Shown piece after piece: positions 27,912 through 36,131 of a stretch of 64,000 nt of DNA. The translations under genes were made by a program, and so were the position numbers. The stretch is from Stigonema ocellatum SAG 48.90 = DSM 106950 (lineage in GTDB: Bacteria > Cyanobacteriota > Cyanobacteriia > Cyanobacteriales > Nostocaceae): contig JADQBA010000035.1 of the NCBI GenBank assembly GCA_016903675.1, positions 1 through 64,000 of the forward strand. The letters are read 5' to 3'. Each line of letters starts with the position of its first letter. Positions within the stretch are counted from its first letter, which is position 1. Under the pieces are notes generated by a model. The model searched no databases, had not been told where the DNA came from, and saw only the letters and a list, made by a program, of their open reading frames with translations.

Positions 27912-28062
27912 TTGAATGGGGAATGGGGATTGGGGAATGGGGAATGGGGATTGGGGAATGGGGAATGGGGATTGGGGATTGGGGATTGGGGATTGGTACC
28001 AACCAACACCAAACACCCAACACCCAACACCCAACACCCAACACCCAACACCCAACACGGAA
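27912..28062. repeat. GGGGAATGGGGATT and CCCAACA arrays
   Basis: About 90 bases of the units GGGGAAT and GGGGATT are followed by seven CACCCAA heptamers. The four-G runs at 7-base spacing could form a quadruplex on the coding strand of fabF. The array lies within 5 bp of the fabF stop codon. Confidence 0.9.
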
Positions 28063-28295
28063 ATCTGTGTTTATTCTTCGCCTAAGCATAATTCAGTTCT
28101 TTTAGCAACCGATATTTGGGGTAATCCTTTATAAAATAAATCCAAAATCTCAATCAAAAATCCCCAAGAGTGCGACTTGTCGGTCAACAAGCACCAATGG
28201 GATGATGAGGATACTACTTTGGGGAAATATAAAATAACCACCCCAAAAGTGGAGAAGCTCAAAGAGTGCTAACCCGTCGTAAAGAACAAGAGATT
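28063..28295. other. Transketolase leader region
   Basis: No gene. ACTTTGGGG (28216-28224) can pair with CCCCAAAAGT (28241-28250) around an AT-rich loop, placing a hairpin about 45 bases before the transketolase ATG. The ribosome binding site is weak (AAAGAACAAGAG). Confidence 0.5.
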
Positions 28296-30308
28296 ATGGC
28301 TGTTGCAACCCAAACCCTTGAAGAACTTTGTATCAACTCAATCCGCTTTCTGGCAATTGATGCAGTAGAAAAGGCAAAGTCTGGTCACCCAGGTCTGCCC
28401 ATGGGGGCTGCGCCCATGGCGTTTGTGCTTTGGGATCGCTTTTTGCGGTTTAACCCTAAAAACCCAAAATGGTTCAATCGCGATCGCTTTGTTCTGTCTG
28501 CTGGGCACGGCTGTATGTTGCAGTATGCCCTACTCTACTTGACTGGTTACGACAGCGTCACCATTGAGGACATCAAGCAATTCCGCCAGTGGGAATCCAA
28601 AACTCCCGGTCACCCAGAAAACTTCATGACCCCAGGCGTGGAAGTAACCACCGGTCCTTTGGGGCAAGGCATCGCCAATGGGGTCGGTTTAGCAATGGCA
28701 GAAGCACACCTTGCTGCAAAATTCAACAAACCGGATGCTAAAATTGTTGACCACTACACCTACGTAATTCTAGGTGATGGTTGTAACATGGAAGGAGTTT
28801 CAGGAGAAGCCAGTTCCTTGGCAGGACACTTAGGATTAGGCAAGCTCATCGCTCTGTACGACGACAACCACATCTCCATCGATGGTTCAACCGACATTGC
28901 CTTCACCGAAGATGTCGCTAAGCGGTTTGAAGCTTATGGTTGGCACGTGCAGCACGTTCAGGACGGCAACACGGATCTAGAGGCAATTAACAAGGCGATT
29001 GAAGCAGCAAAAGCCGTTACCGATAAACCTTCTTTCATCAAGGTGACAACAATTATCGGCTATGGTTCCCCCAACAAACAAAACACCGCTGGTGTTCACG
29101 GTGCTGCTCTCGGTGCTGATGAAATTAAACTCACCCGTGACAACTTAGGTTGGGAATATGAGCCTTTTGTAGTACCAGAAGACGCCCTCAATCACTTCCG
29201 CAAAGCTGTTGAGCGCGGCGCAAACCTAGAAGAAGAATGGAACAAAGCATTTGCTGACTACAAAGCCAAATATTCTCAAGAAGCTGCTGAGTTTGAGCGT
29301 ATAGTGGCGGGCAAACTTCCATCGGGATGGGATCAGGCTCTACCTACCTACAAACCCGAAGACAAGGCGCTAGCCACCCGCAAAACCTCCGAAATGACCC
29401 TCAATGCTCTGGGTTCAGTTTTACCAGAGTTGATTGGTGGTTCTGCCGACCTCACCCACTCCAACCTCACCGAACTTAAAGGCGCAGGTGACTTCCAGAA
29501 AGGACAATATCAAAACCGCAACCTCCGCTTTGGTGTACGCGAACATGGTATGGGTGCTATTTGTAACGGGATTGCCCTCCACGGTTCTGGGCTGATTCCC
29601 TACTGCGCGACCTTCCTGGTATTTGCTGATTACATGCGGGCAGCAATTCGCCTTTCAGCATTGTCGCAAGCAGGAGTCATTTACGTCATGACCCACGACT
29701 CTATAGGTTTGGGTGAAGATGGTCCTACTCACCAGCCAATTGAAACCATAGCTTCTCTGCGGGCAATTCCCGACCTCACAGTCATCCGTCCCGCCGATGG
29801 TAAAGAAACCTCTGGCGCTTACAAAGTGGCGGTTGAAAACGCCAATCAACATCGCCCTACCCTATTGGCATTCTGTCGGCAAAACTTGCCACAATTGCCA
29901 GGAACCAGCATTGAGGGTGTGGCTAAGGGTGGCTACATCGTTGCCGATAGTGAAGGTACTCCCGACATTATCCTCATTGGTACTGGTAGCGAAGTGTATA
30001 TGTGTACTGAAGCTGCCGAGAAACTCCGCGCTGAAGGCAAGAAAGTTCGTGTCGTCTCTTTACCTTCTTGGGAATTGTTTGACGCACAGCCAGCAGACTA
30101 CCGGGAATCTGTATTGCCCAAATCTGTTACCAAGCGGTTAGCTGTGGAAGCTGCTTCTAGCTTCGGCTGGTGCCGTTACCTCGGCAACGAAGGTAAGATG
30201 ATTAGCATTGACCGCTTTGGCGCTTCTGCTCCTGGTGGCGTAGTCCTAGAGAAATTTGGTTACACCGTTGATAATGTACTAGCTAAGGCTAAAGAATTGT
30301 TGGGTTAA
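28296..30308 (+). CDS. tkt: Transketolase
   Basis: Thiamine-diphosphate enzyme of 670 residues in the Calvin cycle and pentose phosphate pathway. The pyrophosphate-binding half has [28 protein letters not shown] and the GDG motif [15 protein letters not shown] with the conserved DDNHISIDG loop. The pyrimidine-binding half has [18 protein letters not shown], with the catalytic glutamate, and [18 protein letters not shown]. The GTG at 28266 would add ten unlikely residues, so the ATG of [11 protein letters not shown] was taken. A good terminator follows at 30338-30367. Conserved neighbour of acpP and fabF in cyanobacteria. Confidence 0.96.
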   Translation: MAVATQTLEELCINSIRFLAIDAVEKAKSGHPGLPMGAAPMAFVLWDRFLRFNPKNPKWFNRDRFVLSAGHGCMLQYALLYLTGYDSVTIEDIKQFRQWESKTPGHPENFMTPGVEVTTGPLGQGIANGVGLAMAEAHLAAKFNKPDAKIVDHYTYVILGDGCNMEGVSGEASSLAGHLGLGKLIALYDDNHISIDGSTDIAFTEDVAKRFEAYGWHVQHVQDGNTDLEAINKAIEAAKAVTDKPSFIKVTTIIGYGSPNKQNTAGVHGAALGADEIKLTRDNLGWEYEPFVVPEDALNHFRKAVERGANLEEEWNKAFADYKAKYSQEAAEFERIVAGKLPSGWDQALPTYKPEDKALATRKTSEMTLNALGSVLPELIGGSADLTHSNLTELKGAGDFQKGQYQNRNLRFGVREHGMGAICNGIALHGSGLIPYCATFLVFADYMRAAIRLSALSQAGVIYVMTHDSIGLGEDGPTHQPIETIASLRAIPDLTVIRPADGKETSGAYKVAVENANQHRPTLLAFCRQNLPQLPGTSIEGVAKGGYIVADSEGTPDIILIGTGSEVYMCTEAAEKLRAEGKKVRVVSLPSWELFDAQPADYRESVLPKSVTKRLAVEAASSFGWCRYLGNEGKMISIDRFGASAPGGVVLEKFGYTVDNVLAKAKELLG

Positions 30309-30337
30309 TTAGCAACAGAGTGTCTTTATTTTATGTG

Positions 30338-30367
30338 GGGTGGACCGAAAAGCCCACCCTTTTTTTG
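30338..30367 (+). terminator. Rho-independent terminator of tkt
   Basis: GGGTGG-ACCGAAAAGC-CCACCC stem-loop followed by eight T bases, 30 bp after the tkt stop codon. Confidence 0.85.
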
Positions 30368-30508
30368 TGGTTACTCAGTTTATTGATGACCTGCTAGAGT
30401 AATTATGGGAACTAGCCAATTTTTAATCTGTAGGGTGCCATAACGTAGATGCTTGGAGGGCGGCTTTTATAATATGCGCCTAACACACCTTACTACTAGG
30501 AGGATATT

Positions 30509-30820
30509 ATGTACGAGATTAAGAGCGATCGTGAGCTTGTCAACCGCATATCGCCAATAGCAGACAAGTTATTTCAAGGTAACAGCCTCTATCAGGTAAA
30601 ATTAGATAAAGAGGAAATGCTTGAAATATTAGTAAGCCTCTTTGGAAAGTTTTCGCCTGATGAAATGAAAGCTATTTCTGACAATCAGTTAATAGACAGA
30701 ATCGATAGTATTCTGATTTTAGAGGCAGTTTCGGGGACGTTAAATGATTTAACTCCTGAGCAAATGGAAATTTTCGATGCAGCGGTGGAAGGGAGATGGA
30801 GAGGGTGTCTTATCTCCTAG
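30509..30820 (+). CDS. Probable antitoxin of a VapBC-type pair
   Basis: Acidic protein of 103 residues with a good ribosome binding site (AGGAGG, 5 bases before the ATG). It overlaps the PIN-domain frame by 25 bp, which is the classic gene order of type II toxin-antitoxin pairs. The end LTPEQMEIFDAAVEGR recalls antitoxins that sit before VapC in filamentous cyanobacteria, but I recognise no DNA-binding fold. If the toxin is indeed dead, this gene may be a leftover or act against another toxin. Confidence 0.65.
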   Translation: MYEIKSDRELVNRISPIADKLFQGNSLYQVKLDKEEMLEILVSLFGKFSPDEMKAISDNQLIDRIDSILILEAVSGTLNDLTPEQMEIFDAAVEGRWRGCLIS

Positions 30821-31002
30821 ATACAAATATTGTTACTTACATTTTGAAAAAAAATCTATTAGTAAATAATAAATTAGAGGAGGTGCGTCGCCTAGGACAA
30901 AAAGTGTTTATAAGTTGCATAACTTACTATGAAGTCAAGCGAGGACTTCTGGCTGTAAATGCTACTAAGCAGCTATGCGTCCCCCATTTTTTTCGCTTAT
31001 AA
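30796..31002 (+). pseudogene. Truncated VapC-like PIN-domain toxin
   Basis: The frame gives 68 residues, about half a PIN domain (usual length about 130). The first part is good: YLLDTNIVTYILKKN with the first catalytic aspartate, then ISCITYYEVKRGLL with the glutamate. After residue 55 the sequence turns into unrelated residues and stops. The third and fourth acidic residues of the RNase site are missing and no continuation is seen in other frames. It is probably inactive through deletion of its 3' half. Confidence 0.75.
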
Positions 31003-31112
31003 TTCCACGGCAGTAATTGACATGAATTCTCGACTAGCACCCGTGAAGTCCAAAAAATGCAAGGTTGTCCGTTTTTGTCGCTTGTTCGACCTTACCGCGT
31101 CTCTTCCTTAAA

Positions 31113-31913
31113 TCAATAGGTAATCTTCGGGCGGTTCGGGAGTAACTTCGTCCCGCAAATCTTACAGAACTGAGCATCTGCGTCGTGGAAAGACCAACCG
31201 CAACCAACACAAACTGTTTCTACTTGATTTGCAGTTTTGACTAATCGCTTAATCAAATCACCAATTTGCCAGGGGATCAACGCAATCCCTGTTAAGATCA
31301 TCAATACTGTCAACAAGCGACCTAATTCAGAAATGGGCGTAACGTCACCAAATCCAACAGTTGTCATTGTGACAATAGAAAAGTAAAACGCATCCAAAAA
31401 AGTCTTGAACACTTTAGGGTTTACTGGATGCTCGACTTGATAAATTAAGCCTGAATATACAAAAATAATTGCAAATAAAGTAAATAGTATACGTGCGAAA
31501 ATTATTCCATCTTCTGTACTGATACTTCCAAAGAAAAATTTACTATCTATGAACCTGATTAACCGTAAAATTCTGAACCATCGCAGCAGTCGAATAAAGC
31601 TGATATCAACTGCTCCTAGAAAAAAAGGCAAAATAGCCATTAGGTCGATAATCGAATAAAAACTCAGAATATACTTAATTTTGTTTTCTGTACTCCAGAA
31701 ACGGAGTAGATATTCCGCTGCGAAGATGATTAATATTGCACTATCTACTAGATTCAGATTAAACCGGATAAAATTAGGAATGTTATAAGTTTCCGCTACA
31801 AAAATTCCTGATGACAGTAGAATAAGTCCAGCAATTGTTAAATTAATCGTTTTACCTATGGGTGTTTCCAGGTCTTTTAAATAAAATGCTGTTTCTTCTT
31901 TACTAAGTAGCAT
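31113..31913 (-). CDS. Voltage-gated-type potassium channel with zinc ribbon
   Basis: Ion channel of 266 residues. Four-helix voltage-sensor-like part (S4-like FIRLLRWFRILRLIRF, with arginines every third residue), then a pore loop with the potassium filter TMTTVGFGDVTP (about residues 184-195) and a last membrane helix (LLTVLMILTGIALIP). The cytoplasmic tail has a four-cysteine ribbon, CVGCGWSFHDADAQFCKICG, probably zinc-binding. The last ten residues (LLPNRPKITY) are coded by a 28-bp dispersed repeat also found at 38206-38233, so the natural end of this gene has been replaced. Confidence 0.9.
   Translation of the reverse strand: MLLSKEETAFYLKDLETPIGKTINLTIAGLILLSSGIFVAETYNIPNFIRFNLNLVDSAILIIFAAEYLLRFWSTENKIKYILSFYSIIDLMAILPFFLGAVDISFIRLLRWFRILRLIRFIDSKFFFGSISTEDGIIFARILFTLFAIIFVYSGLIYQVEHPVNPKVFKTFLDAFYFSIVTMTTVGFGDVTPISELGRLLTVLMILTGIALIPWQIGDLIKRLVKTANQVETVCVGCGWSFHDADAQFCKICGTKLLPNRPKITY
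31118..31145. repeat. 28-bp dispersed repeat, copy 1
   Basis: AGGTAATCTTCGGGCGGTTC plus GGGAGTAA is identical to 38206-38233. Here it forms the last codons of the ion-channel gene on the minus strand. Confidence 0.88.
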
Positions 31914-31967
31914 AGTCTTAAAGAGCCATTTTTCAGAAATTCGTTAAAATAACAAGGAGGATTTTCG

Positions 31968-32402
31968 ATGAACCAAGAATATTTTATGGCAAGAGCGCTA
32001 GCAGAAGCAAAGCAAGGAGATGCACCGTATGGTGCAGTGATTGTGAAAGATGATGAAGTCGTTGCCAGCGCTTATAATACAGTGAAGCGAGATAGCGATC
32101 CCTCTGCCCATGCAGAAATTAATGTGATTCGCAGGCTGACAGCTAAACTTCAAAGCCCTTCCTTAGATGGTTATACCATATATACAACTGGTGAACCGTG
32201 CCCGATGTGTGCTACTGCTTGTGTCTGGACTGGTATTTCAGAAATTGTGTATGGTGCTTCTATTGAAGATTTAATTTCATTAAATCAGTCTCAAATTGAG
32301 ATATCCTGTGAAGAAGTTATTGATAAAAGTTTTAGAAAAATCAAACTGACAAAGGGTGTGTTAAGAGAAGAGTGTTTAAAACTGTTTTCAGTTATCAATT
32401 AA
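31968..32402 (+). CDS. Nucleoside/guanine deaminase (CDA fold)
   Basis: Zinc-dependent deaminase of 144 residues. Catalytic motifs HAEINVIRR (zinc histidine and general-acid glutamate) and PCPMCATACVWTGI (two zinc cysteines) are intact. The PCPMC form and the short length suit the guanine deaminase / tRNA-adenosine deaminase branch, not cytidine deaminase. The C terminus (KGVLREECLKLF) suggests a GuaD-like enzyme, converting guanine to xanthine, but a TadA-like role cannot be excluded. Good ribosome binding site AAGGAGG. Divergent from the ion-channel gene (54 bp). Confidence 0.88.
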   Translation: MNQEYFMARALAEAKQGDAPYGAVIVKDDEVVASAYNTVKRDSDPSAHAEINVIRRLTAKLQSPSLDGYTIYTTGEPCPMCATACVWTGISEIVYGASIEDLISLNQSQIEISCEEVIDKSFRKIKLTKGVLREECLKLFSVIN

Positions 32403-32549
32403 ACCAGTCTACTCCCCACTCCCAATACGGTTCGGATAAGCACCCAGACAGAAACCCGGTTTCTTGAAGTCCGCCAACTACCCTTAACCGAACCGTATTG
32501 ACCCTACTCCCCACTCCCCACTCCCCACTCCCTACTCCCTCTTTAATGA
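32403..32549. repeat. Heptad array and dispersed unit
   Basis: A short ACTCCCC run, then CAATACGGTTCGGATAAGCACC...AAACCCGGTTTC, also seen in part at 13225 (AATACGGTTTC) and at 19610-19640 (AAACCCGGT, CCGGTTTTCTGAAG), then more ACTCCCC units. It fills the space between the convergent deaminase and response regulator genes. Confidence 0.65.
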
Positions 32550-33206
32550 TTACTGGTCATATAAATACGGCAAAAATGAATTAGCAAAAATCGCCGCTTG
32601 AGTGCGATCGCGCAAATTTAACCGATTCAAAATATTCGTAACATGATTCTTTACTGTCCCCTCAGAAATGTAGAGTTTATGAGCAATTTCCCGGTTACTA
32701 GCACCAGCCGCAATTAATTGCAAAACTTCTTTTTCTCTGGGAGTCAGTTCTGCTAATCTTGGTGGAGGAGGTGACTGAGTAGGTGTCCCATTGGGAAACT
32801 GAGTTAAAAGTTTTTTAACAATTCCAGGTCCTAGTTGAGTGTATCCTTTGTAGACGGCGCGAATAGCAATAGCTAATTCCTCTGAGGGTGTATCTTTAAG
32901 TAAATAACCCATTGCCCCATTCTGCAACGCTGCTTTCACATATTCATCATCATCAAAAGTCGTCAGTACCAAAACTTTAATTCCAGTAAAATGCTCTTGA
33001 ATTTCCCGCGTTGTTGCTACGCCGTCCATGATAGGCATTCTAATATCCATCAATACCACATCAGGGCACAATTCTAAAATCAATTTAATTGCAGTTTGAC
33101 CATTTTCCGCCTCTCCCACTATTTCTAAATCTTGTTCTAGTTCCAATAAAGCTTTTAATCCTTGACGAATTAAACTTTGATCATCTACAAGCAAGACTTT
33201 AATCAT
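32550..33206 (-). CDS. NarL/FixJ-type response regulator
   Basis: Response regulator of 218 residues. Receiver: [15 protein letters not shown], phospho-acceptor D in [14 protein letters not shown] (about residue 54), lysine in [14 protein letters not shown] LuxR-type HTH at about 152-210: [39 protein letters not shown]. It is a textbook member of the family. The NarX-like HisKA_3 kinase at 36123-37322 on the same strand is the nearest matching sensor; RNA-binding protein, SDR and one unknown gene lie between them. Confidence 0.93.
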   Translation of the reverse strand: MIKVLLVDDQSLIRQGLKALLELEQDLEIVGEAENGQTAIKLILELCPDVVLMDIRMPIMDGVATTREIQEHFTGIKVLVLTTFDDDEYVKAALQNGAMGYLLKDTPSEELAIAIRAVYKGYTQLGPGIVKKLLTQFPNGTPTQSPPPPRLAELTPREKEVLQLIAAGASNREIAHKLYISEGTVKNHVTNILNRLNLRDRTQAAIFANSFLPYLYDQ

Positions 33207-33334
33207 AAGCTGATCTGAACGAATAATTAGTAATTCGTAACAATGGTCGCAGAGGAGCTAAATTTTTGTAAAAAAAAATGATTTACAATATTTTTTAGAA
33301 AAAACGGCAAGAGGTATGGGGTAAAAATTACAAA

Positions 33335-33847
33335 CTACAAATTATGTGACATTGTGGAGTTGGCAAGAAGCCAAGCTTTCGCAGTCCATGCTTGATTGAA
33401 TAACCCAACAGTTGGCACTTTGAATTCAAATGGATGGGGTGGTACCTGTAGCAACGAGGGTGAACCTTTGTGATCAGCTTTAACTAAGCTAACTATCCAG
33501 GGGAGAAAGTCTAAGATTTCTCTTGGCAATACGGTTAACTCGAAGTCCCACTGCAAATTAGGCCCTCGGCATTCTTGATCCTTTTTTACCACCGTGACTT
33601 TACCCGCACTCTTGTTAATGGCAAGTCGAAGAATAAAGGGGCGAAATGGGATCAATTCATCAGGTGCTATGTAAGGATAAACATTCAGATAGTTCAGTAG
33701 TTGCCTATCATCTATCCAAGACGCAATGGGAGAATTACTACTATAGGATGCACCAGTTATTCTCACCGGCACATTCATAGCACACGCAAACAGAGAGTAG
33801 AACTCACGTCTTAGTTCGCTAACAATGTGTTTGGCTTCTGGGGTCAC
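33335..33847 (-). CDS. Conserved-looking protein of unknown function
   Basis: Protein of 170 residues from a GTG start. It has no signal peptide, no membrane helix and no motif that I recognise. A run YLNVYPYIAPDELIPFRPFILRLAINKSAGKVTVV looks like an alpha/beta domain. The middle section ELTVLPREILDFLPWIVSLV is hydrophobic and well composed. Codon use looks like that of neighbours, so a real gene is likely. The strong terminator of the RRM gene (33886-33915) lies just upstream, so it needs its own promoter. Confidence 0.6.
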   Translation of the reverse strand: MTPEAKHIVSELRREFYSLFACAMNVPVRITGASYSSNSPIASWIDDRQLLNYLNVYPYIAPDELIPFRPFILRLAINKSAGKVTVVKKDQECRGPNLQWDFELTVLPREILDFLPWIVSLVKADHKGSPSLLQVPPHPFEFKVPTVGLFNQAWTAKAWLLANSTMSHNL

Positions 33848-33885
33848 GGTGGCTTGATCGTAGCTATCAATTCAGTAAGCCTCTG

Positions 33886-33915
33886 ACAAAAAAGGGCAGA
33901 CAACGAGTCTGCCCT
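33886..33915 (-). terminator. Strong rho-independent terminator of the RRM gene
   Basis: Read on the minus strand: AGGGCAGA-CTCGTTG-TCTGCCCT, a perfect 8-bp stem followed by TTTTTTG, 35 bp after the stop codon of the RRM protein. Confidence 0.92.
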
Positions 33916-33949
33916 GAAGACCTTAGAGTTCAATCCAAGGTTTCAAAGC

Positions 33950-34279
33950 TTAGTAGCGACCTCCGCCACCACCAGAGTATCCCCCGCGATCATTGCCTCC
34001 CCGTCTACCACCACCACCAAAGGAACCGCCTCCCTCTGATTTGGGCTTAGCTTTATTAACTTTGAGGTTACGACCCATCCACTCAGCGCCATCAAGAGCC
34101 TCAATGGCTGCTGTTTCTTCGGCCTCTGTTCCCATTTCAACAAAGGCGAAACCTCTCATCCGACCCGTTTCCCGGTCTGTAGGCAATTGAACTTTTTTAA
34201 CATCTCCATATTCTGCAAAGACCTGTTTGAGGTCTTTTTCTTCAACTTCATAAGATAGATTGCCGACGTAAATTGACAT
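33950..34279 (-). CDS. RRM-type RNA-binding protein with glycine-rich tail
   Basis: Cyanobacterial Rbp-type RNA-binding protein of 109 residues. One RRM domain (residues 2-78) with RNP2 IYVGNL at residues 3-8 and RNP1 RGFAFVEM at about 42-49. The tail is glycine and arginine rich (GGGSFGGGGRRGG...YSGGGGGRY), like the cold-induced Rbp proteins of Anabaena. Such proteins bind single-stranded RNA and are induced by cold; some act in mRNA localisation. The long AT-rich region upstream probably holds a regulated leader. Strong terminator downstream. Confidence 0.95.
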   Translation of the reverse strand: MSIYVGNLSYEVEEKDLKQVFAEYGDVKKVQLPTDRETGRMRGFAFVEMGTEAEETAAIEALDGAEWMGRNLKVNKAKPKSEGGGSFGGGGRRGGNDRGGYSGGGGGRY

Positions 34280-35179
34280 AGAGCCTCTTTAGAACCAAAG
34301 GGTGTAGAGATTTAGATCCGGAGAGGTCTGTAATATAAACATAGATAAAAACAAACTACACAACCGAATTTCATCTTCTACTATAAGCTAACACAATTTG
34401 GGAGATTATGTTGCTGAAAAATCACTAAGTTTGAAGAAGGCAGTCGTGATCAACTGCTGACACCATCCCCCATGACAATATTCCTTCCCTGCACAAAAAA
34501 GCACCCGCAGCTTAAAAAGCTTGGTGGTCAAAACCAAAACGTGTTGGCTACTTTTCTCATAGCTTTCCTAGCTCAGTAAAAGAGTGAGAAACAGCTAGGA
34601 AATATACATTGCAAGGGTTAGACTACTGGGAAAAAATTCGGTAAAAGCCACTAAGTTTCTGAGATTTTTGTATAAAAGTGTTACAATGTCTTGTTTTTGT
34701 TAATAAATGTAGCAGGGACTTGATCCCCTTGCTAGAGTGTGTTTCAAAGCAGGTTCTGCTTAATGCTCATATAGAGGAGAGGTACCACCCATGCTCTGGA
34801 TCCATCTAGGCTCTGCACTAATTAACTGATTCGGTGAATTCCCTCAAAGATATTTCTCTCTCGTGCTTTACATCAACTTCTTTTCGGCAAGATGAGTCAG
34901 ATATATCTTTATGACTCGTTTGATGAGGCTCTCGGACTACTTCATCCCGTTACTCACTTGCCCATTGAAGTCTCACTGAAAGACAGGTCTGGCGGTTTAT
35001 CCACAAGTATCTTTGTTTGTTTGCCAGATTTCTGAGAAATGTCTTGTTTCCAATAATTGAGTCCAACTTATACCCCGCTCACTAAAAGAGTACGTACCGA
35101 GAAGGCTGAGGATGCAAAGTCTTCGGTGCTTGCCATTGGCTAACAACCCATGGAGACTTCAACTTTAGAGGTTTTAGTT
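34280..35179. other. Long divergent intergenic region with possible leader RNA
   Basis: About 900 bp without a long gene. The left 340 bases belong to the promoter and leader of the RRM gene (minus strand). On the plus strand a -10-like TACAAT with upstream TTTTTGTATAAAAGTG lies at 34680-34690. About 110 bases later a strong ribosome binding site (AGAGGAGAGG) precedes a 12-codon frame (34791-34829). The rest, up to the SDR gene, is rich in short inverted repeats (GATGAGG...CTTCATC at 34921-34947; GGTCTGGCGG...TTTGCCAGATTT at 34987-35031) and has a base mix unlike the heptad spacers. Confidence 0.55.
34791..34829 (+). CDS. Possible 12-codon leader peptide
   Basis: ATG to TGA reading MLWIHLGSALIN. 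AGAGGAGAGG ends eight bases before the ATG, the best ribosome binding site in the region. The position, about 350 bp ahead of an SDR gene and inside a structured stretch, would suit a leader peptide or small-protein gene. There is no homology evidence, so it may be chance. Confidence 0.3.
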   Translation: MLWIHLGSALIN

Positions 35180-36001
35180 ATGAACATTCAAGGAAAGACA
35201 GCTTTGGTTACTGGTGCTTCCCGTGGAATCGGGCGAGCGATCGCTCTTGAACTAGCGCAAAATGGAGTGAAACGCCTGTTGTTGCTGGCACGTGACGAAC
35301 ACCGATTAGCTGAAGTAGCTATTGAAATCGAGGCTTTTGGCGTCGAAGTCATTACCCTAGCTTTGGATCTGACTCATGTAGTGGAGGTGAACATTGCCCT
35401 TGCCAAAGCTTGGCGAGATCACGGACCAATTCATCTGCTTGTCAACTGTGCTGGAGTAGCCCACCAATCTCCCTTTTTACAGTCTCATCTATCGCAGGTA
35501 CAGGAAGAGATCAACATTAATTTAGTTGGGATGTACACTGTCACCCGTCTAGTAGCCCGCCGCATGGCAGCACAACGGGAAGGAAGAATCGTTAATGTTT
35601 CCAGCTTAATGGGCAAGGTAGCAGCGCCGACTATGGCTACCTATTCAGCTACCAAGTTTGCGATTTTGGGGTTTACCCAAGCCTTACGCGGGGAACTAGC
35701 AGCATATAATATTCGCGTGATGGCTTTACTGCCATCCCTGACCGATACCGATATGGTGCGAGAATTACAGTGGTTTCGGTGGGTAGTGCCCATGACTCCG
35801 GAGAAAGTGGCTCAAGTACTTGTTGCCGGACTGCGGAGGGAATCACCTGAAATCTTAGTAGGATGGCAAAGCCATTTAGCAGTCTGGTGCAACCGCATTG
35901 CTCCAATGTTGCTCGAGAAAATTTTACTCATAGCCGCACCTGGGTCCAACAATAGACAAAAGCGCTACCAACTACTCAAAAATGCTCGGGCACTTTCATG
36001 A
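35180..36001 (+). CDS. Short-chain dehydrogenase/reductase
   Basis: Classical SDR of 273 residues. Cofactor loop TALVTGASRGIGRAIALEL at the start, NCAGVAHQSP for the NAG strand, catalytic serine in VNVSSLMGKVAA and YSATKF with tyrosine and lysine. The longer C terminus (LAVWCNRIAPMLLEKILLIAAPG) is hydrophobic and may touch a membrane. The ATG at 35180 was chosen because AGAGG lies eight bases upstream; an ATG at 35150 has no such site. The substrate is unknown. Confidence 0.9.
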   Translation: MNIQGKTALVTGASRGIGRAIALELAQNGVKRLLLLARDEHRLAEVAIEIEAFGVEVITLALDLTHVVEVNIALAKAWRDHGPIHLLVNCAGVAHQSPFLQSHLSQVQEEININLVGMYTVTRLVARRMAAQREGRIVNVSSLMGKVAAPTMATYSATKFAILGFTQALRGELAAYNIRVMALLPSLTDTDMVRELQWFRWVVPMTPEKVAQVLVAGLRRESPEILVGWQSHLAVWCNRIAPMLLEKILLIAAPGSNNRQKRYQLLKNARALS

Positions 36002-36003
36002 AG

Positions 36004-36131
36004 GAAGAGGGGTGTAGGGGTGTAGGGGTGTAAGGGTGTAGGGGAGGCTGGGGGAGAAAGAATTATTGCTCAACAACTCTTTAACTCTTTTTCCTCCCCT
36101 ACACCCCCACACCCCCACACCCCTACACCCT
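36004..36131. repeat. GGTGTAG/CACCCCTA heptad block
   Basis: Plus-strand GGGGTGTA units (36009-36050), then the complementary CCCCTACACC units (36095-36128) reach into the last codons of the minus-strand kinase. The two halves are complementary and could fold into one hairpin between the convergent genes. Confidence 0.85.

Noticed and set aside
27829..28134. Open frames with [18 protein letters not shown] repeats
   Set aside because: Pure translation of the GGGGATT and CACCCAA arrays after fabF.
34280..35149. A known structured RNA (tmRNA, RNase P RNA or 6S RNA)
   Set aside because: None of the conserved sequence blocks of those RNAs that I can recall is present.
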